Assembly: GCF_008704935.1 (NCBI RefSeq)
Contig: NZ_CP023692.1
Span: 6,017,501 to 6,081,500, forward strand
Reading direction: 5' to 3'
Source: Streptomyces vinaceus
GTDB taxonomy: Bacteria; Actinomycetota; Actinomycetes; Streptomycetales; Streptomycetaceae
DNA length: 64,000 nt
The translations under genes and the position numbers were made by a program. The notes under the pieces are model-generated. The model was not told where the DNA came from and made no database searches. It worked only from the letters and a program-made list of their open reading frames with translations. Position 1 is the first letter of the stretch. Each line of letters opens with the position of its first letter. Below are positions 41,690 through 52,016 of the stretch, one piece after another.

Positions 41690-42061
41690 GTGGACGCACG
41701 ACAGATCCTTGAGAAGTACTACGAGTACGCCAACGCCGGCGACTGGGACCGCTGGTGCGACCTGTTCGCCGAGGACCAGGTCATGGACGAGCAGCTCGCC
41801 GGACACATCGAGGGCCTGGAGGTCCTGCGCTCGATGATGAAGGGCATGGGGACGATGTACCGGGTCTTCCGCAACGAGCCCGTGCACTTCCTCGTCGACG
41901 GGGAGAAGGCCGCGGCCGTCTCCCACCTCAGCGCTGTCAGCCCCGCGGGCGAGACGATCGAGGCCGAGGTCATGAACTTCTTCCGGATCGTGGACGGAAA
42001 GATCGCGTACATGGCGAACTACCACGACACCGTCCCCTTCCAGGTGCTGGGCCAGGGCTGA
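41690..42061 (+). CDS. SnoaL/NTF2-like protein 3
   Basis: 123 residues: ILEKYYEYANAGDWDRWCDLFAEDQVMDEQLAGHIEGLEVLRSMM and a C-terminal NFFRIVDGKIAYMANYHDTVPF with the His/Asp pair that is catalytic in many SnoaL-like cyclases and isomerases. It starts at a GTG with GGAGGAG upstream, 13 bases after protein 2; GMC oxidoreductase follows after 13 bases. Confidence 0.84.
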   Translation: MDARQILEKYYEYANAGDWDRWCDLFAEDQVMDEQLAGHIEGLEVLRSMMKGMGTMYRVFRNEPVHFLVDGEKAAAVSHLSAVSPAGETIEAEVMNFFRIVDGKIAYMANYHDTVPFQVLGQG

Positions 42062-42074
42062 GGGGGGCCGACTC

Positions 42075-43688
42075 GTGGGAAACGCCGAGAGAGAAGAGTA
42101 CGACTACGTCATCGTGGGATCCGGCACCGCGGGCAGCGTCCTCGCGAACCGGCTCTCGCAGGACCCGGACGTCTCCGTCCTGGTCCTGGAGGCGGGCGGC
42201 AACCGCATCCCGCCCGAGGTGGACGACCCGTCCTCCTGGTACAAACTGCTCGGCGGACCCGTCGACTGGGGCTACACCAGCGTCCCGCAGCCCGGGCTCG
42301 ACGGCCGCCGTACGTACGAACCGCGCGGCAAGGCCCCCGGCGGCAGCAGCAACCTGTACATCATGATGCACATCCGGGGCCACGCCTCGGACTTCGACAA
42401 CTGGGCCTACCAGGGCGCCGCCGGCTGGGGGTACGAGGACGTCCTGCCGTACTTCGCCCTCCTGGAGGGCCAGGAGGACGCCACCGCGCCCACCACCGGC
42501 ACCCGCGGCCCGCAGCGCATCACCAACGCCGGGCAGCACGGCCCCAACCCGGTCTCCCGCGCCTTCATCGACGCGGCCGTGGAGCTCGGCCACCAGGAGA
42601 TCGCCGACTTCAACACCGACGGACCCCGGCGCGGCCTCTTCGGCACCGGCTGGCACCACATCGACGTGGCCGACGGGCGCCGCCAGGGCACCCTCGCCGC
42701 CTACCTGGAGCCGGCGCTGGAGCGGTCCAACCTGACGCTGCGCACCAGCGCCCAGAGCACCCGGCTGCTCTTCGACGGCGACACCTGCACGGGCGTGGAG
42801 TACGTGCAGCTGGCCCCGGCCGCCGAGTTCCCCGGCCGGACCGTCCGCGACGGCCACAGCACCGCCGCCGAACCCGGGCTCCACTCCGTACGGGCCCGCC
42901 GCGAGGTGATCGTGGCCGCCGGGGCGATCGAGTCGCCGAAGCTGCTGCTGCTCTCCGGCATCGGCAACCCCGAGCAGCTGCGCGAGCACGGCATCGAGGC
43001 GGTCGCGGCGCTGCCCGGGGTCGGCGAGAACTTCCACAACCACGTACTGACCGGGCTGATGGCCGAGGTCACCCAGGAACTCCCGCCCCCGGCACAGAAC
43101 CTGTCGGAGAGCGCTCTGTTCCTCTCCTCACAGCCCGGTCTTCCCGCGCCCGACCTGCAGATCGCCTTCGTGCACGTGCCGTTCGACGTGATCGTCGGCA
43201 AGGACCACCCGAACACGGTGAGCATCCTGCCCGGTGTCGTGCGCCCCGTCTCGCGCGGCTGGATCCGGCTCGCGAGCGCCGATCCGCTGGCCCACCCGCT
43301 GATCAACCCGAACTACCTGGGCGACCGGTGGGACCTGGAGCGGATGGTGCAGGGCATCAAGCTGGCCCGGGAGATCTTCGCGACCTCGGCCTTCTCGCCC
43401 TGGTACAAGCAGGAGCTCCAGCCCGGTCCCGGCTACGGATCCGACGAGGACCTGCGGACCTTCGCGAAGCAGAAGTCGGAGAGCTACCACCACCAGGCCG
43501 GCTCCTGCCGCATGGGCATCGACGACCTCTCCGTCGTCGACCCCGAGCTGCGGGTGCACGGCGTACGCAACCTGCGCGTCGTCGACGCCAGCGTGATGCC
43601 CGCCGTCCCGTCGGGCAACTGCCACACCGCCATCGCGATGATCGCCGAGCGCGCGGCGGACTTCCTGAGGGGGACCTCCCGTGCCTGA
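42075..43688 (+). CDS. GMC-family FAD oxidoreductase
   Basis: 537 residues. FAD Rossmann motif VIVGSGTAGSVLANRLS, the GMC signature region (EPRGKAPGGSSNLYIMMHIRG), AAGAIESPKLLLLSGIG (signature 2), HHQAGSCRMG and the C-terminal PSGNCHTAIAMIAERAAD with the active-site region. GMC enzymes oxidise alcohols or aldehydes (choline, aryl alcohols, sugars). Next to an aldehyde-generating ThDP enzyme it probably acts on the same carbon skeleton. GTG start at 42075; the end overlaps the next gene by 8 bases. Confidence 0.92.
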   Translation: MGNAEREEYDYVIVGSGTAGSVLANRLSQDPDVSVLVLEAGGNRIPPEVDDPSSWYKLLGGPVDWGYTSVPQPGLDGRRTYEPRGKAPGGSSNLYIMMHIRGHASDFDNWAYQGAAGWGYEDVLPYFALLEGQEDATAPTTGTRGPQRITNAGQHGPNPVSRAFIDAAVELGHQEIADFNTDGPRRGLFGTGWHHIDVADGRRQGTLAAYLEPALERSNLTLRTSAQSTRLLFDGDTCTGVEYVQLAPAAEFPGRTVRDGHSTAAEPGLHSVRARREVIVAAGAIESPKLLLLSGIGNPEQLREHGIEAVAALPGVGENFHNHVLTGLMAEVTQELPPPAQNLSESALFLSSQPGLPAPDLQIAFVHVPFDVIVGKDHPNTVSILPGVVRPVSRGWIRLASADPLAHPLINPNYLGDRWDLERMVQGIKLAREIFATSAFSPWYKQELQPGPGYGSDEDLRTFAKQKSESYHHQAGSCRMGIDDLSVVDPELRVHGVRNLRVVDASVMPAVPSGNCHTAIAMIAERAADFLRGTSRA

Positions 43689-44292
43689 CGCCGTACTGCG
43701 CGAGGGCGCGCTGAGCGGGACCCGGATCGCGGTCCTGGTCGAGAGCGACTTCTACGAACCCGAGATCTTCTACTACGGGCGCCGGTTCGCCGAGGAGGGC
43801 GCCGAGGTCGACTTCCTGACCCGGCTGTGGGGCAACGACTCCATCACCTTCTCCGGGCACGAGTACCGGGCGCCGTTCACCGCCGACAAGTCCCTGGAGG
43901 GGCTGAGCGACGAGGAGCTGCGCCGGTACGCGGCGATCATCGTGCCCTCGGGCATGGTGGCCGACCGGCTGCGCTACACCGAGGACGTGGACGTACTGGC
44001 GCCGGCGACGGAGCTGCTGCGCCGTGCCTTCGAGGAGCCGACGGTCCTCAAGGGGATCATCTGCCACGGCATGTGGCTGGCCGCCTCGATCCCGGACAAG
44101 ATCCGCGGCCGCAAGGTGGTGTGCCACAACAACCTCATCGGCGACGTCCGCAACATGGGCGCCGAGTACGTCAACGAGGACGTGGTGGTCGACGGCGATC
44201 TGGTCACCGGCCGCACCGGCGCCCACCACCACCTCTTCGCCCGCCGGATCATCGAGCTGATCGCGGCGGGGCGGGGCCGGGGGAGCGCCTGA
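43681..44292 (+). CDS. DJ-1/PfpI family protein (second)
   Basis: 203 residues. RIAVLVESDFYEPEIFYYGRRFAEEG with the acidic residue used by PfpI-type enzymes, IIVPSGMVADRLRY, and nucleophile Cys128 in GIICHGMWLAAS followed by a His, the classical Cys-His of PfpI proteases/deglycases. GTG start overlapping the GMC gene; its TGA overlaps the VOC ATG. Confidence 0.9.
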   Translation: MPDAVLREGALSGTRIAVLVESDFYEPEIFYYGRRFAEEGAEVDFLTRLWGNDSITFSGHEYRAPFTADKSLEGLSDEELRRYAAIIVPSGMVADRLRYTEDVDVLAPATELLRRAFEEPTVLKGIICHGMWLAASIPDKIRGRKVVCHNNLIGDVRNMGAEYVNEDVVVDGDLVTGRTGAHHHLFARRIIELIAAGRGRGSA

Positions 44293-44762
44293 TGCCCGGC
44301 GCCGGGGAGCGCCCGATGGTCTGGTCGCACGTGGGCCTGAACTGCGTGGACCAGAAGACGACAGAGGACTTCTACACCCGGTACTTCGGTTTCACCCGGG
44401 CCCGGGTCGTCGACCTCGGGGAGGCCAAGATCGTGTTCCTGCGCAAGGGGGACGCCTACCTGGAGCTCTTCGCGGCGGACACCGGCCCGGCCCGGCCGGC
44501 GCCGGGGGTCCCCCCGGCGGTGGCCGGGGGAGACGGGCCGCAGGCCCCCGGCCGGATGCGCCACCTGGCCTTCCAGACCGACAGCGTGGACGCGTTCCTG
44601 GCCGAGCTGGGGGACGCGGCCGAAGTGACCCTGGGCCCGCTGGACTTCGACGACTTCATCTGCGGCTGGCGGACCGTGTGGGTCCGCGATCCCGACGGGG
44701 TGATCGTCGAGGTCAGTCAGGGATTCGAGGACGACCGCTCACACGACAAGGACGGTGCATGA
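44292..44762 (+). CDS. VOC-family protein (glyoxalase-like)
   Basis: 156 residues, one complete VOC pair of beta-alpha-beta-beta-beta modules: VWSHVGLNCVDQKTTEDFYTRYFGF, VFLRKGDAYLELF, MRHLAFQTDSVDAFLAELG, VWVRDPDGVIVEVSQ. The putative metal ligands (His in SHVGLN, Glu in AYLELF, His in RHLAFQ, Glu in VIVEVS) are all there, so it may be active. A Pro/Gly-rich insert (PARPAPGVPPAV) is encoded by a GC palindrome at 44501-44518. Start ATG 44292 overlaps the previous stop by one base. Confidence 0.87.
   Translation: MPGAGERPMVWSHVGLNCVDQKTTEDFYTRYFGFTRARVVDLGEAKIVFLRKGDAYLELFAADTGPARPAPGVPPAVAGGDGPQAPGRMRHLAFQTDSVDAFLAELGDAAEVTLGPLDFDDFICGWRTVWVRDPDGVIVEVSQGFEDDRSHDKDGA
44501..44518. repeat. GC palindrome coding for a PAPGVPP insert
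   Basis: GCCGGGGG-TC-CCCCCGGC inside the VOC gene. A related GC-rich string, CCCCCGGGGTTCCCCCC (49794-49810), lies in the RsbW-like gene and encodes the same PAPGVPP peptide in an unrelated protein, suggesting a dispersed short element. Confidence 0.5.
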
Positions 44763-44763
44763 C

Positions 44764-46584
44764 ATGGCGGACGCCGTGAGCTTCTCCTTCTCCGACACCA
44801 TCGCGGGCTACGTCGGCCGCTTCGACTCCGAGTCCCGCCTGCTGCGGCTGAAGACCTCGGACGGGCGCGAGTTCGACGTCTCGCTGGCCGGCGACCCGAG
44901 CGCCGAGCTGGTCCGCAACCTGGAAGAGCCGTACATCGACGCCTCCGGGCACATCGACGAGATGCTCTCGCCGGGCCGGTTCCTCTTCGTCTACGGCGTC
45001 CACTACCCGGAGCACGGCGGGCGTTTCGACGCCAAGCGCCTGGTGTTCCTGGGCCGCGGCGCCGAGGACTACCGGTTCGAGGAGCCGAGCTGGTGGGTCA
45101 AGCAGATCGAGTCGCTGGCCGACTTCTACAAGCGGGCGCAGTTCGGCGAGGGCCCGGTGGACTTCACCGAGTACCGCACCGAGATCCGGCTCGGCGGCGA
45201 CAAGACCGCCAGCCACGTCCAGGAGACCGACACGATCTCCCGCCTGGTCTACGGCATGGCCTCGGCCTACCTGCTGACCGGCAAGGACGACTACCTGGAG
45301 GTCGCCGAGCGCGGCACCGAGTACCTGCGCAAGCACATGCGGGTCGTGGACAGCGAGGAGGACGTGGTCTTCTGGTACCACGGCATCAGCGTCGACGGGG
45401 ACAGCGAGCGCAAGCTGTTCACCTCGGAGTTCTCCGACGACTACGACGCGATCCCGATGTACGAGCAGATCTACGCGCTGGCCGGCCCGATCCAGACGTA
45501 CCGGGTCACCGGTGACATCCGGATCAAGAACGACGCGGACGCCACCATCCGGCTGTTCGACAAGTTCTTCAAGGACGAGGAGCAGGGCGGCTACTACTCG
45601 CACATCGACCCGATCCTGTTCAGCGCGGACCACGAGTCCCTCGGGGAGAACGCCGAGCGCAAGAACTGGAACTCGGTCGGCGACCACGCGCCCGCGTACC
45701 TGATCAACCTGTACCTGGCGACCGGCGAGCAGAGGTACGCCGACTTCCTGGAGTACACCTTCGACACCATCGCGGACAAGTTCCCGGACTACAAGAACAG
45801 CCCGTTCGTCCAGGAGCGCTTCTTCCGCGACTGGTCGCACGACACCGCGCACAGCTGGCAGCAGAACCGCGCGGTCGTCGGGCACAACCTCAAGATCGCC
45901 TGGAACCTGATGCGGATGAACTCGCTGAAGGCCAAGCCGGCGTACGAGGACCTCGCCAAGAAGATCGGCGAGATCATGCCGGCCGTCGGCAGCGACGTCC
46001 AGCGCGGCGGCTGGTACGACGTGGTCGAGCGCGTGAAGGACGGCGACCAGGAGACGTATCGTTTCGCCTGGCACGACCGCAAGGCCTGGTGGCAGCAGGA
46101 GCAGGCGATCCTCGCCTACCTCATCCTGAACGGCACGGTCGGCGGCGACGCCTTCCTGCGCGAGGCCCGGCAGGCACAGGCCTTCTACAACACGTTCTTC
46201 CTCGACCACGACGAGGGAGCCGTCTACTTCAACGTGCTCGCCAGCGGTATGCCGTACCTGCTCGGCACGGAGCGGCTCAAGGGCAGCCACTCGATGTCCA
46301 TGTACCACTCGGCGGAGCTCTGCTACCTGTCCGCCGTCTACAACAACCTGCTGATCAACAAGCGGGAAATGGACTTCCACTTCAAGCCCGACCCGACCAA
46401 CCTGCCCGACCGCGTGCTGCGGGTCTCGCCCGACCTGCTGCCCGCCGGCTCCGTGCAGATCGCGTCCGTCGAGATCGACGAGAAGCCGTACCGGGACTTC
46501 GACGCGGACGGTCTGACCGTCAAGCTGCCGGACGTCCAGGGACGGGTCAAGGTCAAGGTCCGGCTGCGCCCGGTGACTTCATAG
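44764..46584 (+). CDS. AGE-superfamily protein with extra N-terminal domain
   Basis: 606 residues. Residues 1-100 form a beta-rich extra domain (FSDTIAGYVGRFDSESRLLRL). The central part is an (alpha/alpha)6 barrel of the N-acylglucosamine 2-epimerase family: VQETDTISRLVYGMASAYLLTG, NRAVVGHNLKIAWNLMRM (the family's G-H-x-x-x-x-x-W motif) and KAWWQQEQAILAYL. A C-terminal beta segment follows. Members are sugar epimerases/isomerases or lyase-like; the substrate is unknown. With GlgX nearby, a sugar link is plausible. Start ATG 44764 (AAGGA 12 bases upstream) or GTG 44755. Confidence 0.82.
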   Translation: MADAVSFSFSDTIAGYVGRFDSESRLLRLKTSDGREFDVSLAGDPSAELVRNLEEPYIDASGHIDEMLSPGRFLFVYGVHYPEHGGRFDAKRLVFLGRGAEDYRFEEPSWWVKQIESLADFYKRAQFGEGPVDFTEYRTEIRLGGDKTASHVQETDTISRLVYGMASAYLLTGKDDYLEVAERGTEYLRKHMRVVDSEEDVVFWYHGISVDGDSERKLFTSEFSDDYDAIPMYEQIYALAGPIQTYRVTGDIRIKNDADATIRLFDKFFKDEEQGGYYSHIDPILFSADHESLGENAERKNWNSVGDHAPAYLINLYLATGEQRYADFLEYTFDTIADKFPDYKNSPFVQERFFRDWSHDTAHSWQQNRAVVGHNLKIAWNLMRMNSLKAKPAYEDLAKKIGEIMPAVGSDVQRGGWYDVVERVKDGDQETYRFAWHDRKAWWQQEQAILAYLILNGTVGGDAFLREARQAQAFYNTFFLDHDEGAVYFNVLASGMPYLLGTERLKGSHSMSMYHSAELCYLSAVYNNLLINKREMDFHFKPDPTNLPDRVLRVSPDLLPAGSVQIASVEIDEKPYRDFDADGLTVKLPDVQGRVKVKVRLRPVTS

Positions 46585-46621
46585 CGCTCAACGGGGGGCG
46601 CCCCGACTAGAGGGGAAAGCA

Positions 46622-46980
46622 ATGTCTCTGAACGTCAAGGAACGCCGCAACAAGGGCGGTACCGTCCTCGTCGCCACCGGCGAGATCAACAGTGAGACCT
46701 CCGGACAGCTGCTGCAGTCCCTGCTGCCGCTGGTCCGCGAGGGCCGGCCGCTGCGGATCGACCTCACGGCCGTCACGTACGTGTCCAGCGCGGGCCTGCG
46801 CACCCTGCTCGTCGTCTACCGCGAGGCCCAGCACGCCGGGGTCGCGGTCACCCTGTACGGGGTGAGCGAGGAAGTCCGGTTCGTCATGTCGGCCACCGGC
46901 TTCCTCGACTTCTTCGAGACCGGTGAGGCGGCGGCCGCCCAGTCCAAGGCCAAGCCGGCCGTCAAGACAGCGGTCGCGCG

Positions 46981-46984
<4 letters not shown>
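46622..46984 (+). CDS. STAS anti-sigma antagonist (SpoIIAA/RsbV-like) 1
   Basis: 120 residues: VLVATGEINSETSGQLLQSLLP, then YVSSAGLRTLLVVY with the phosphorylatable Ser56, the site targeted by RsbW/SpoIIAB kinases. A Lys/Ala-rich tail (SKAKPAVKTAVAR) is extra. Together with a second STAS protein, an RsbW-like kinase and a SpoIIE phosphatase downstream it makes a partner-switching set. Its TGA overlaps the glgX ATG by 4 bases. Confidence 0.92.
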
Positions 46985-49116
<2,132 letters not shown>

Positions 49117-49172
49117 CCGCCTCCACCCGATCTGACCGAACGCTCCCATCGCAGCGTCGAAGGAGACCTGAC

Positions 49173-49484
49173 ATGCCGCTTTCCGTGTCCCTGAGCATCG
49201 AGGGCGACACCACCGTGATCGAGCTGGCGGGCGAGCTGGACGCCAAGACCGCGCCGGATTTCCACCAGACCATCGAGAAGGCCGCCGGGCACGGCACCGG
49301 AACGGTCGAGATCAGGATGGCCGGCGTCGGCTACATGGCCAGCGCCGGACTGCGGTCCCTGGTCTTCGCCCAGCAGAAGGTGGCCAACCACGTGACCATC
49401 AAGGTGGTCGGCGCGATCGAGCCCGTGTCCCGGACGATCCGGACGGCCGGGCTGGACCGCAGCATCGTGCTCTCCGATGAGTGA
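49173..49484 (+). CDS. STAS anti-sigma antagonist 2
   Basis: 103 residues: VSLSIEGDTTVIELAGELDAKTAP, MAGVGYMASAGLRSLVFAQQ with target Ser57, and KVVGAIEPVSRTIRTAGLD. It differs from STAS 1, so the kinase may have two antagonists with different inputs. AAGGAGA (49159-49165) precedes the ATG. Confidence 0.92.
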   Translation: MPLSVSLSIEGDTTVIELAGELDAKTAPDFHQTIEKAAGHGTGTVEIRMAGVGYMASAGLRSLVFAQQKVANHVTIKVVGAIEPVSRTIRTAGLDRSIVLSDE

Positions 49485-49489
49485 ATCGC

Positions 49490-49954
49490 ATGAGTGACAT
49501 GGTCGAACTGGCGAGGACGCCCGCCGAGCTGGAGGTGCCCGCCACGCTGGGGGCGCTGGGCGACATCGCCGCGTTCGTCCTGCGGCTGGCCGGCCGGGCG
49601 GGCCTGGGCAAGGGGCCCGCGTACCGGATCCGGCTGGCCGTGGACGAGCTGGCCACGAACATCGTGATGCACGGGTACCGGGGCGGCGACGGGCGGATCA
49701 CCGTCCGCGGCCGCTCCGGGCCGGGCCGGGTGCAGATCTCCATAGCGGACTCGGCACCGGCGTTCGACCCCGTCGAGGGCTGCCTGCCCCCCGCCCCCGG
49801 GGTTCCCCCCGAGCGGCGCAGGATCGGCGGACTCGGCATCCACCTGGCGCTGACCAGCGTGGACGAATTCAGCTACGTACGCAGGGACGGCCGCAACATC
49901 AGCACGCTGACTGTGAACGCTGAGGGGACGGACCCATGCCCTCCACGACGGTGA
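49490..49954 (+). CDS. RsbW/SpoIIAB-like serine kinase (HATPase)
   Basis: 154 residues with a GHKL ATPase fold: N-box YRIRLAVDELATNIVMHGY, a degenerate G1 (IADSAPAFDP) and G2 GGLGIHL. Such kinases phosphorylate STAS antagonists and usually sequester a sigma factor; none is encoded nearby. A Pro-rich insert (CLPPAPGVPPERRR) lies between G1 and G2, in the ATP-lid position. Start uncertain: ATG 49490, or GTG 49481 overlapping the STAS stop. The end overlaps the SpoIIE gene by 19 bases. Confidence 0.86.
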   Translation: MSDMVELARTPAELEVPATLGALGDIAAFVLRLAGRAGLGKGPAYRIRLAVDELATNIVMHGYRGGDGRITVRGRSGPGRVQISIADSAPAFDPVEGCLPPAPGVPPERRRIGGLGIHLALTSVDEFSYVRRDGRNISTLTVNAEGTDPCPPRR

Positions 49955-51204
49955 TCATTCTCGACGAGTACCCGCCGCCGCCGCTCGAACTGCTCGACGC
50001 GCTCCGCTCGATGGACGCGGAACTCGTCGCCCGCACGCTGACGGAGCTGCGGAACGGCCCCCTGGACGGCCTCCCCGTCGCCGACGTCCTGCTCGCCCCG
50101 GCCGAGGCCCACGGCGAGTCGGTGCGCCTCGCGGTGCGGCGGCTGCGCCGCTGGGCCGGGGCCCCGATCGTGGTCGTCTGGACGGTGACGGAGTTCGCCG
50201 CGCTGGAGGAGCACGTCCGGCTCGGGCACGACTACCTCGTCCCGCCCTTCCTGCCCGCCCTCGTCGGGGCCCGGCTGCACAGCTGCTCGGAGCGGGCCGG
50301 ACTCGGCCGCACCCTGCGCGAGGCCGACGCCCGCGCCGAACTCATGGGCTACGAGAAGGAGCTGGAGATCGGCCGGGAGATCCAGGCCGGCTTCCTGCCC
50401 GAATCGCTGCCGGTGCCCGAGGGCTGGGAGATCGACGTCCGCTTCCGGCCGGCCCGCCAGGTCGCCGGGGACTTCTACGACGTCTTCGAGATCTCCCGCG
50501 GGCGCCGCCTGGCCTTCGTCGTCGCCGACGTCTGCGACAAAGGGGTCGGCGCCGCCCTGTTCATGGCCCTGATCCGTTCGCTGCTGCGCCACACCGCGGA
50601 GAACAGCGGACTCCAGCACCTCGTGGCCGCCGGGCGCGCCGGCGGCAGCGGACGGATCCCGGTCGTCGGCGCCACACCGCTGCTCAACGCGGTCACCGCG
50701 ACCAACGGCTACCTGACCCGCAACCACCTCAGGCAGGGGTACTTCGCCACTCTGTTCTTCGGTGTGCTCGACCCCGTGACCGGCAGCCTCGTGTACATCA
50801 ACGGGGGCCACAACGCGCCGCTGCTGCTGCGCGCCGAAGGCGGCGACCCGCTCGCCCTGGAGGTCACCGGACCCGCCGTCGGGGTGCTGCCGGACTGCGT
50901 GTACACGCTCGGCTACGCCCAACTGAACCCCGGCGACACCCTGTTCGTGTTCACCGACGGAGTGCCGGAGGCCCGCTGCCCCGACGGCAGCTTCCTCGGT
51001 GACGAGCGGATGCTGGAGCTGCTCGCCGGCCCCCCGGTGAGCGGCAGGGAGGTGGTCGACCTCATGGACACGGCGGTACGGGAGCACACCGGAACGGCGG
51101 AACAGCACGACGACGTCACCATGCTGGCCCTGCACCGGCCACGTGCGGCGCGGGGGCCGCACGCGGACCGGACCACGGCCGCCGGCCGTACGGCGGTGGC
51201 CTGA
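49936..51204 (+). CDS. SpoIIE/RsbU-type PP2C phosphatase
   Basis: 422 residues. An N-terminal receiver-like domain without the usual phosphoacceptor pattern (1-130), a linker helix (ARAELMGYEKELEIGREIQAGFLPESLP) and the PPM phosphatase domain: FRPARQVAGDFYDVF, FVVADVCDKGVGAALFMA, YINGGHNAPLLLR, FTDGVPEA, EQHDDVTMLAL, with the Mn-binding Asp residues in place. It should dephosphorylate the STAS proteins and so reset the switch. Confidence 0.92.
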   Translation: MPSTTVIILDEYPPPPLELLDALRSMDAELVARTLTELRNGPLDGLPVADVLLAPAEAHGESVRLAVRRLRRWAGAPIVVVWTVTEFAALEEHVRLGHDYLVPPFLPALVGARLHSCSERAGLGRTLREADARAELMGYEKELEIGREIQAGFLPESLPVPEGWEIDVRFRPARQVAGDFYDVFEISRGRRLAFVVADVCDKGVGAALFMALIRSLLRHTAENSGLQHLVAAGRAGGSGRIPVVGATPLLNAVTATNGYLTRNHLRQGYFATLFFGVLDPVTGSLVYINGGHNAPLLLRAEGGDPLALEVTGPAVGVLPDCVYTLGYAQLNPGDTLFVFTDGVPEARCPDGSFLGDERMLELLAGPPVSGREVVDLMDTAVREHTGTAEQHDDVTMLALHRPRAARGPHADRTTAAGRTAVA

Positions 51205-51947
51205 TGGCCCGGACCATCGTGGTGCACTCGCACCGCGGGGGCACCGGGAAGTCCTCGGTACTGGCGAACCTGGCCCTGCTGATCGCGGGCCAGGGACGCC
51301 GGGTGGGGGTGGTCGACACGGACATCCAGTCGCCCACCCTGGACCTGCTCTTCCGGCTCGGCCCGGGTCCCTCCCTGGCCGACTACCTGCTCGGCCGCTG
51401 CGAGATCGAGTCCGCGGCGCAGCCGGTCGGCGTGCCCGGGCTGTACGTCGTACCGGCGCGGACCGGGACGGCGGCGCTGCGCGAGCTCATGACCAGCGGC
51501 TATGACGTCGGGCTGCTGCCCGAGGGCTTCGACCGGCTGATCGAGCACTACGCGCTCGACGTGCTGCTGCTCGACACCCACGCCGGGCTGAACAACGAGT
51601 CGGTGACCGCCATGGCGAGCGCCGACGTGCTGATGATCCTGGCCCGGGCCGACCGGATCGACCTCTCGGGGGTCGAGGAGACCATCGCCCTGGCCGGGCG
51701 GCTGGCCTGCCGGCGCGCTCTGGTCATGAGCATGGCGCCCGAGGGCGTCGACGGTGAACTGGTCCGCCGGCGTGCCGAGGAGGTGTACGGCGCCCCCCTG
51801 GCCGGAATCCTTCCGTATGTGCCGGAAATGGCCGCCCTGTACGGCGAACGCATATTCGCCGAAGCCCATCCCGACCACCCCCTGGTCGGTGAATTCCGCA
51901 CCATCATCTCGGCGTTGGACGCACCTCACGAAGTATCGCGCGCCTGA
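51204..51947 (+). CDS. MinD/ParA-like ATPase
   Basis: 247 residues. Deviant Walker A HRGGTGKSS (10-18) with the signature Lys pattern weakened (His-Arg in place of Lys at the start), Switch I VVDTDIQSPTLDLLF and Walker B LLLDTHAGLNNESV. This is a P-loop ATPase of the MinD/ParA/CpaE type that dimerises on ATP. There is no ParB or MinE partner. Its ATG overlaps the phosphatase stop by one base, so it belongs to the partner-switching set; it may localise or gate that system. Confidence 0.9.
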   Translation: MARTIVVHSHRGGTGKSSVLANLALLIAGQGRRVGVVDTDIQSPTLDLLFRLGPGPSLADYLLGRCEIESAAQPVGVPGLYVVPARTGTAALRELMTSGYDVGLLPEGFDRLIEHYALDVLLLDTHAGLNNESVTAMASADVLMILARADRIDLSGVEETIALAGRLACRRALVMSMAPEGVDGELVRRRAEEVYGAPLAGILPYVPEMAALYGERIFAEAHPDHPLVGEFRTIISALDAPHEVSRA

Positions 51948-51960
51948 CGCTCCCCCCTTA

Positions 51961-51978
51961 CGCCCCCTGCGGGGGGCG
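51961..51978 (+). terminator. Short hairpin after the MinD-like gene
   Basis: CGCCCCC (51961-51967) and GGGGGCG (51972-51978), 4-base loop, 13 bases after the stop. Probably ends the first transcription unit of the island. Confidence 0.6.
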
Positions 51979-51982
51979 TGTT

Positions 51983-51998
51983 GAATCGGCAGCGATTC
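51983..51998. promoter_or_regulatory. Palindrome before the third DJ-1 gene
   Basis: GAATCG-GCAG-CGATTC, perfect 6-base arms, 7 bases before the ribosome binding site AAGGAG (52005-52010). Operator or transcript-start hairpin for the second transcription unit. Confidence 0.5.
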
Positions 51999-52016
51999 CA
52001 GAACAAGGAGAGAGTC

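Noticed and set aside
40758..42061. A polyketide gene cluster, suggested by SnoaL-like cyclases.
   Set aside because: No ketosynthase, acyl carrier protein or acyltransferase is present anywhere in the window.
49936..50330. A functional response-regulator receiver at the N-terminus of the SpoIIE protein.
   Set aside because: The fold may be receiver-like but I could not find the acidic pair, phosphoacceptor Asp and Lys in their normal positions.
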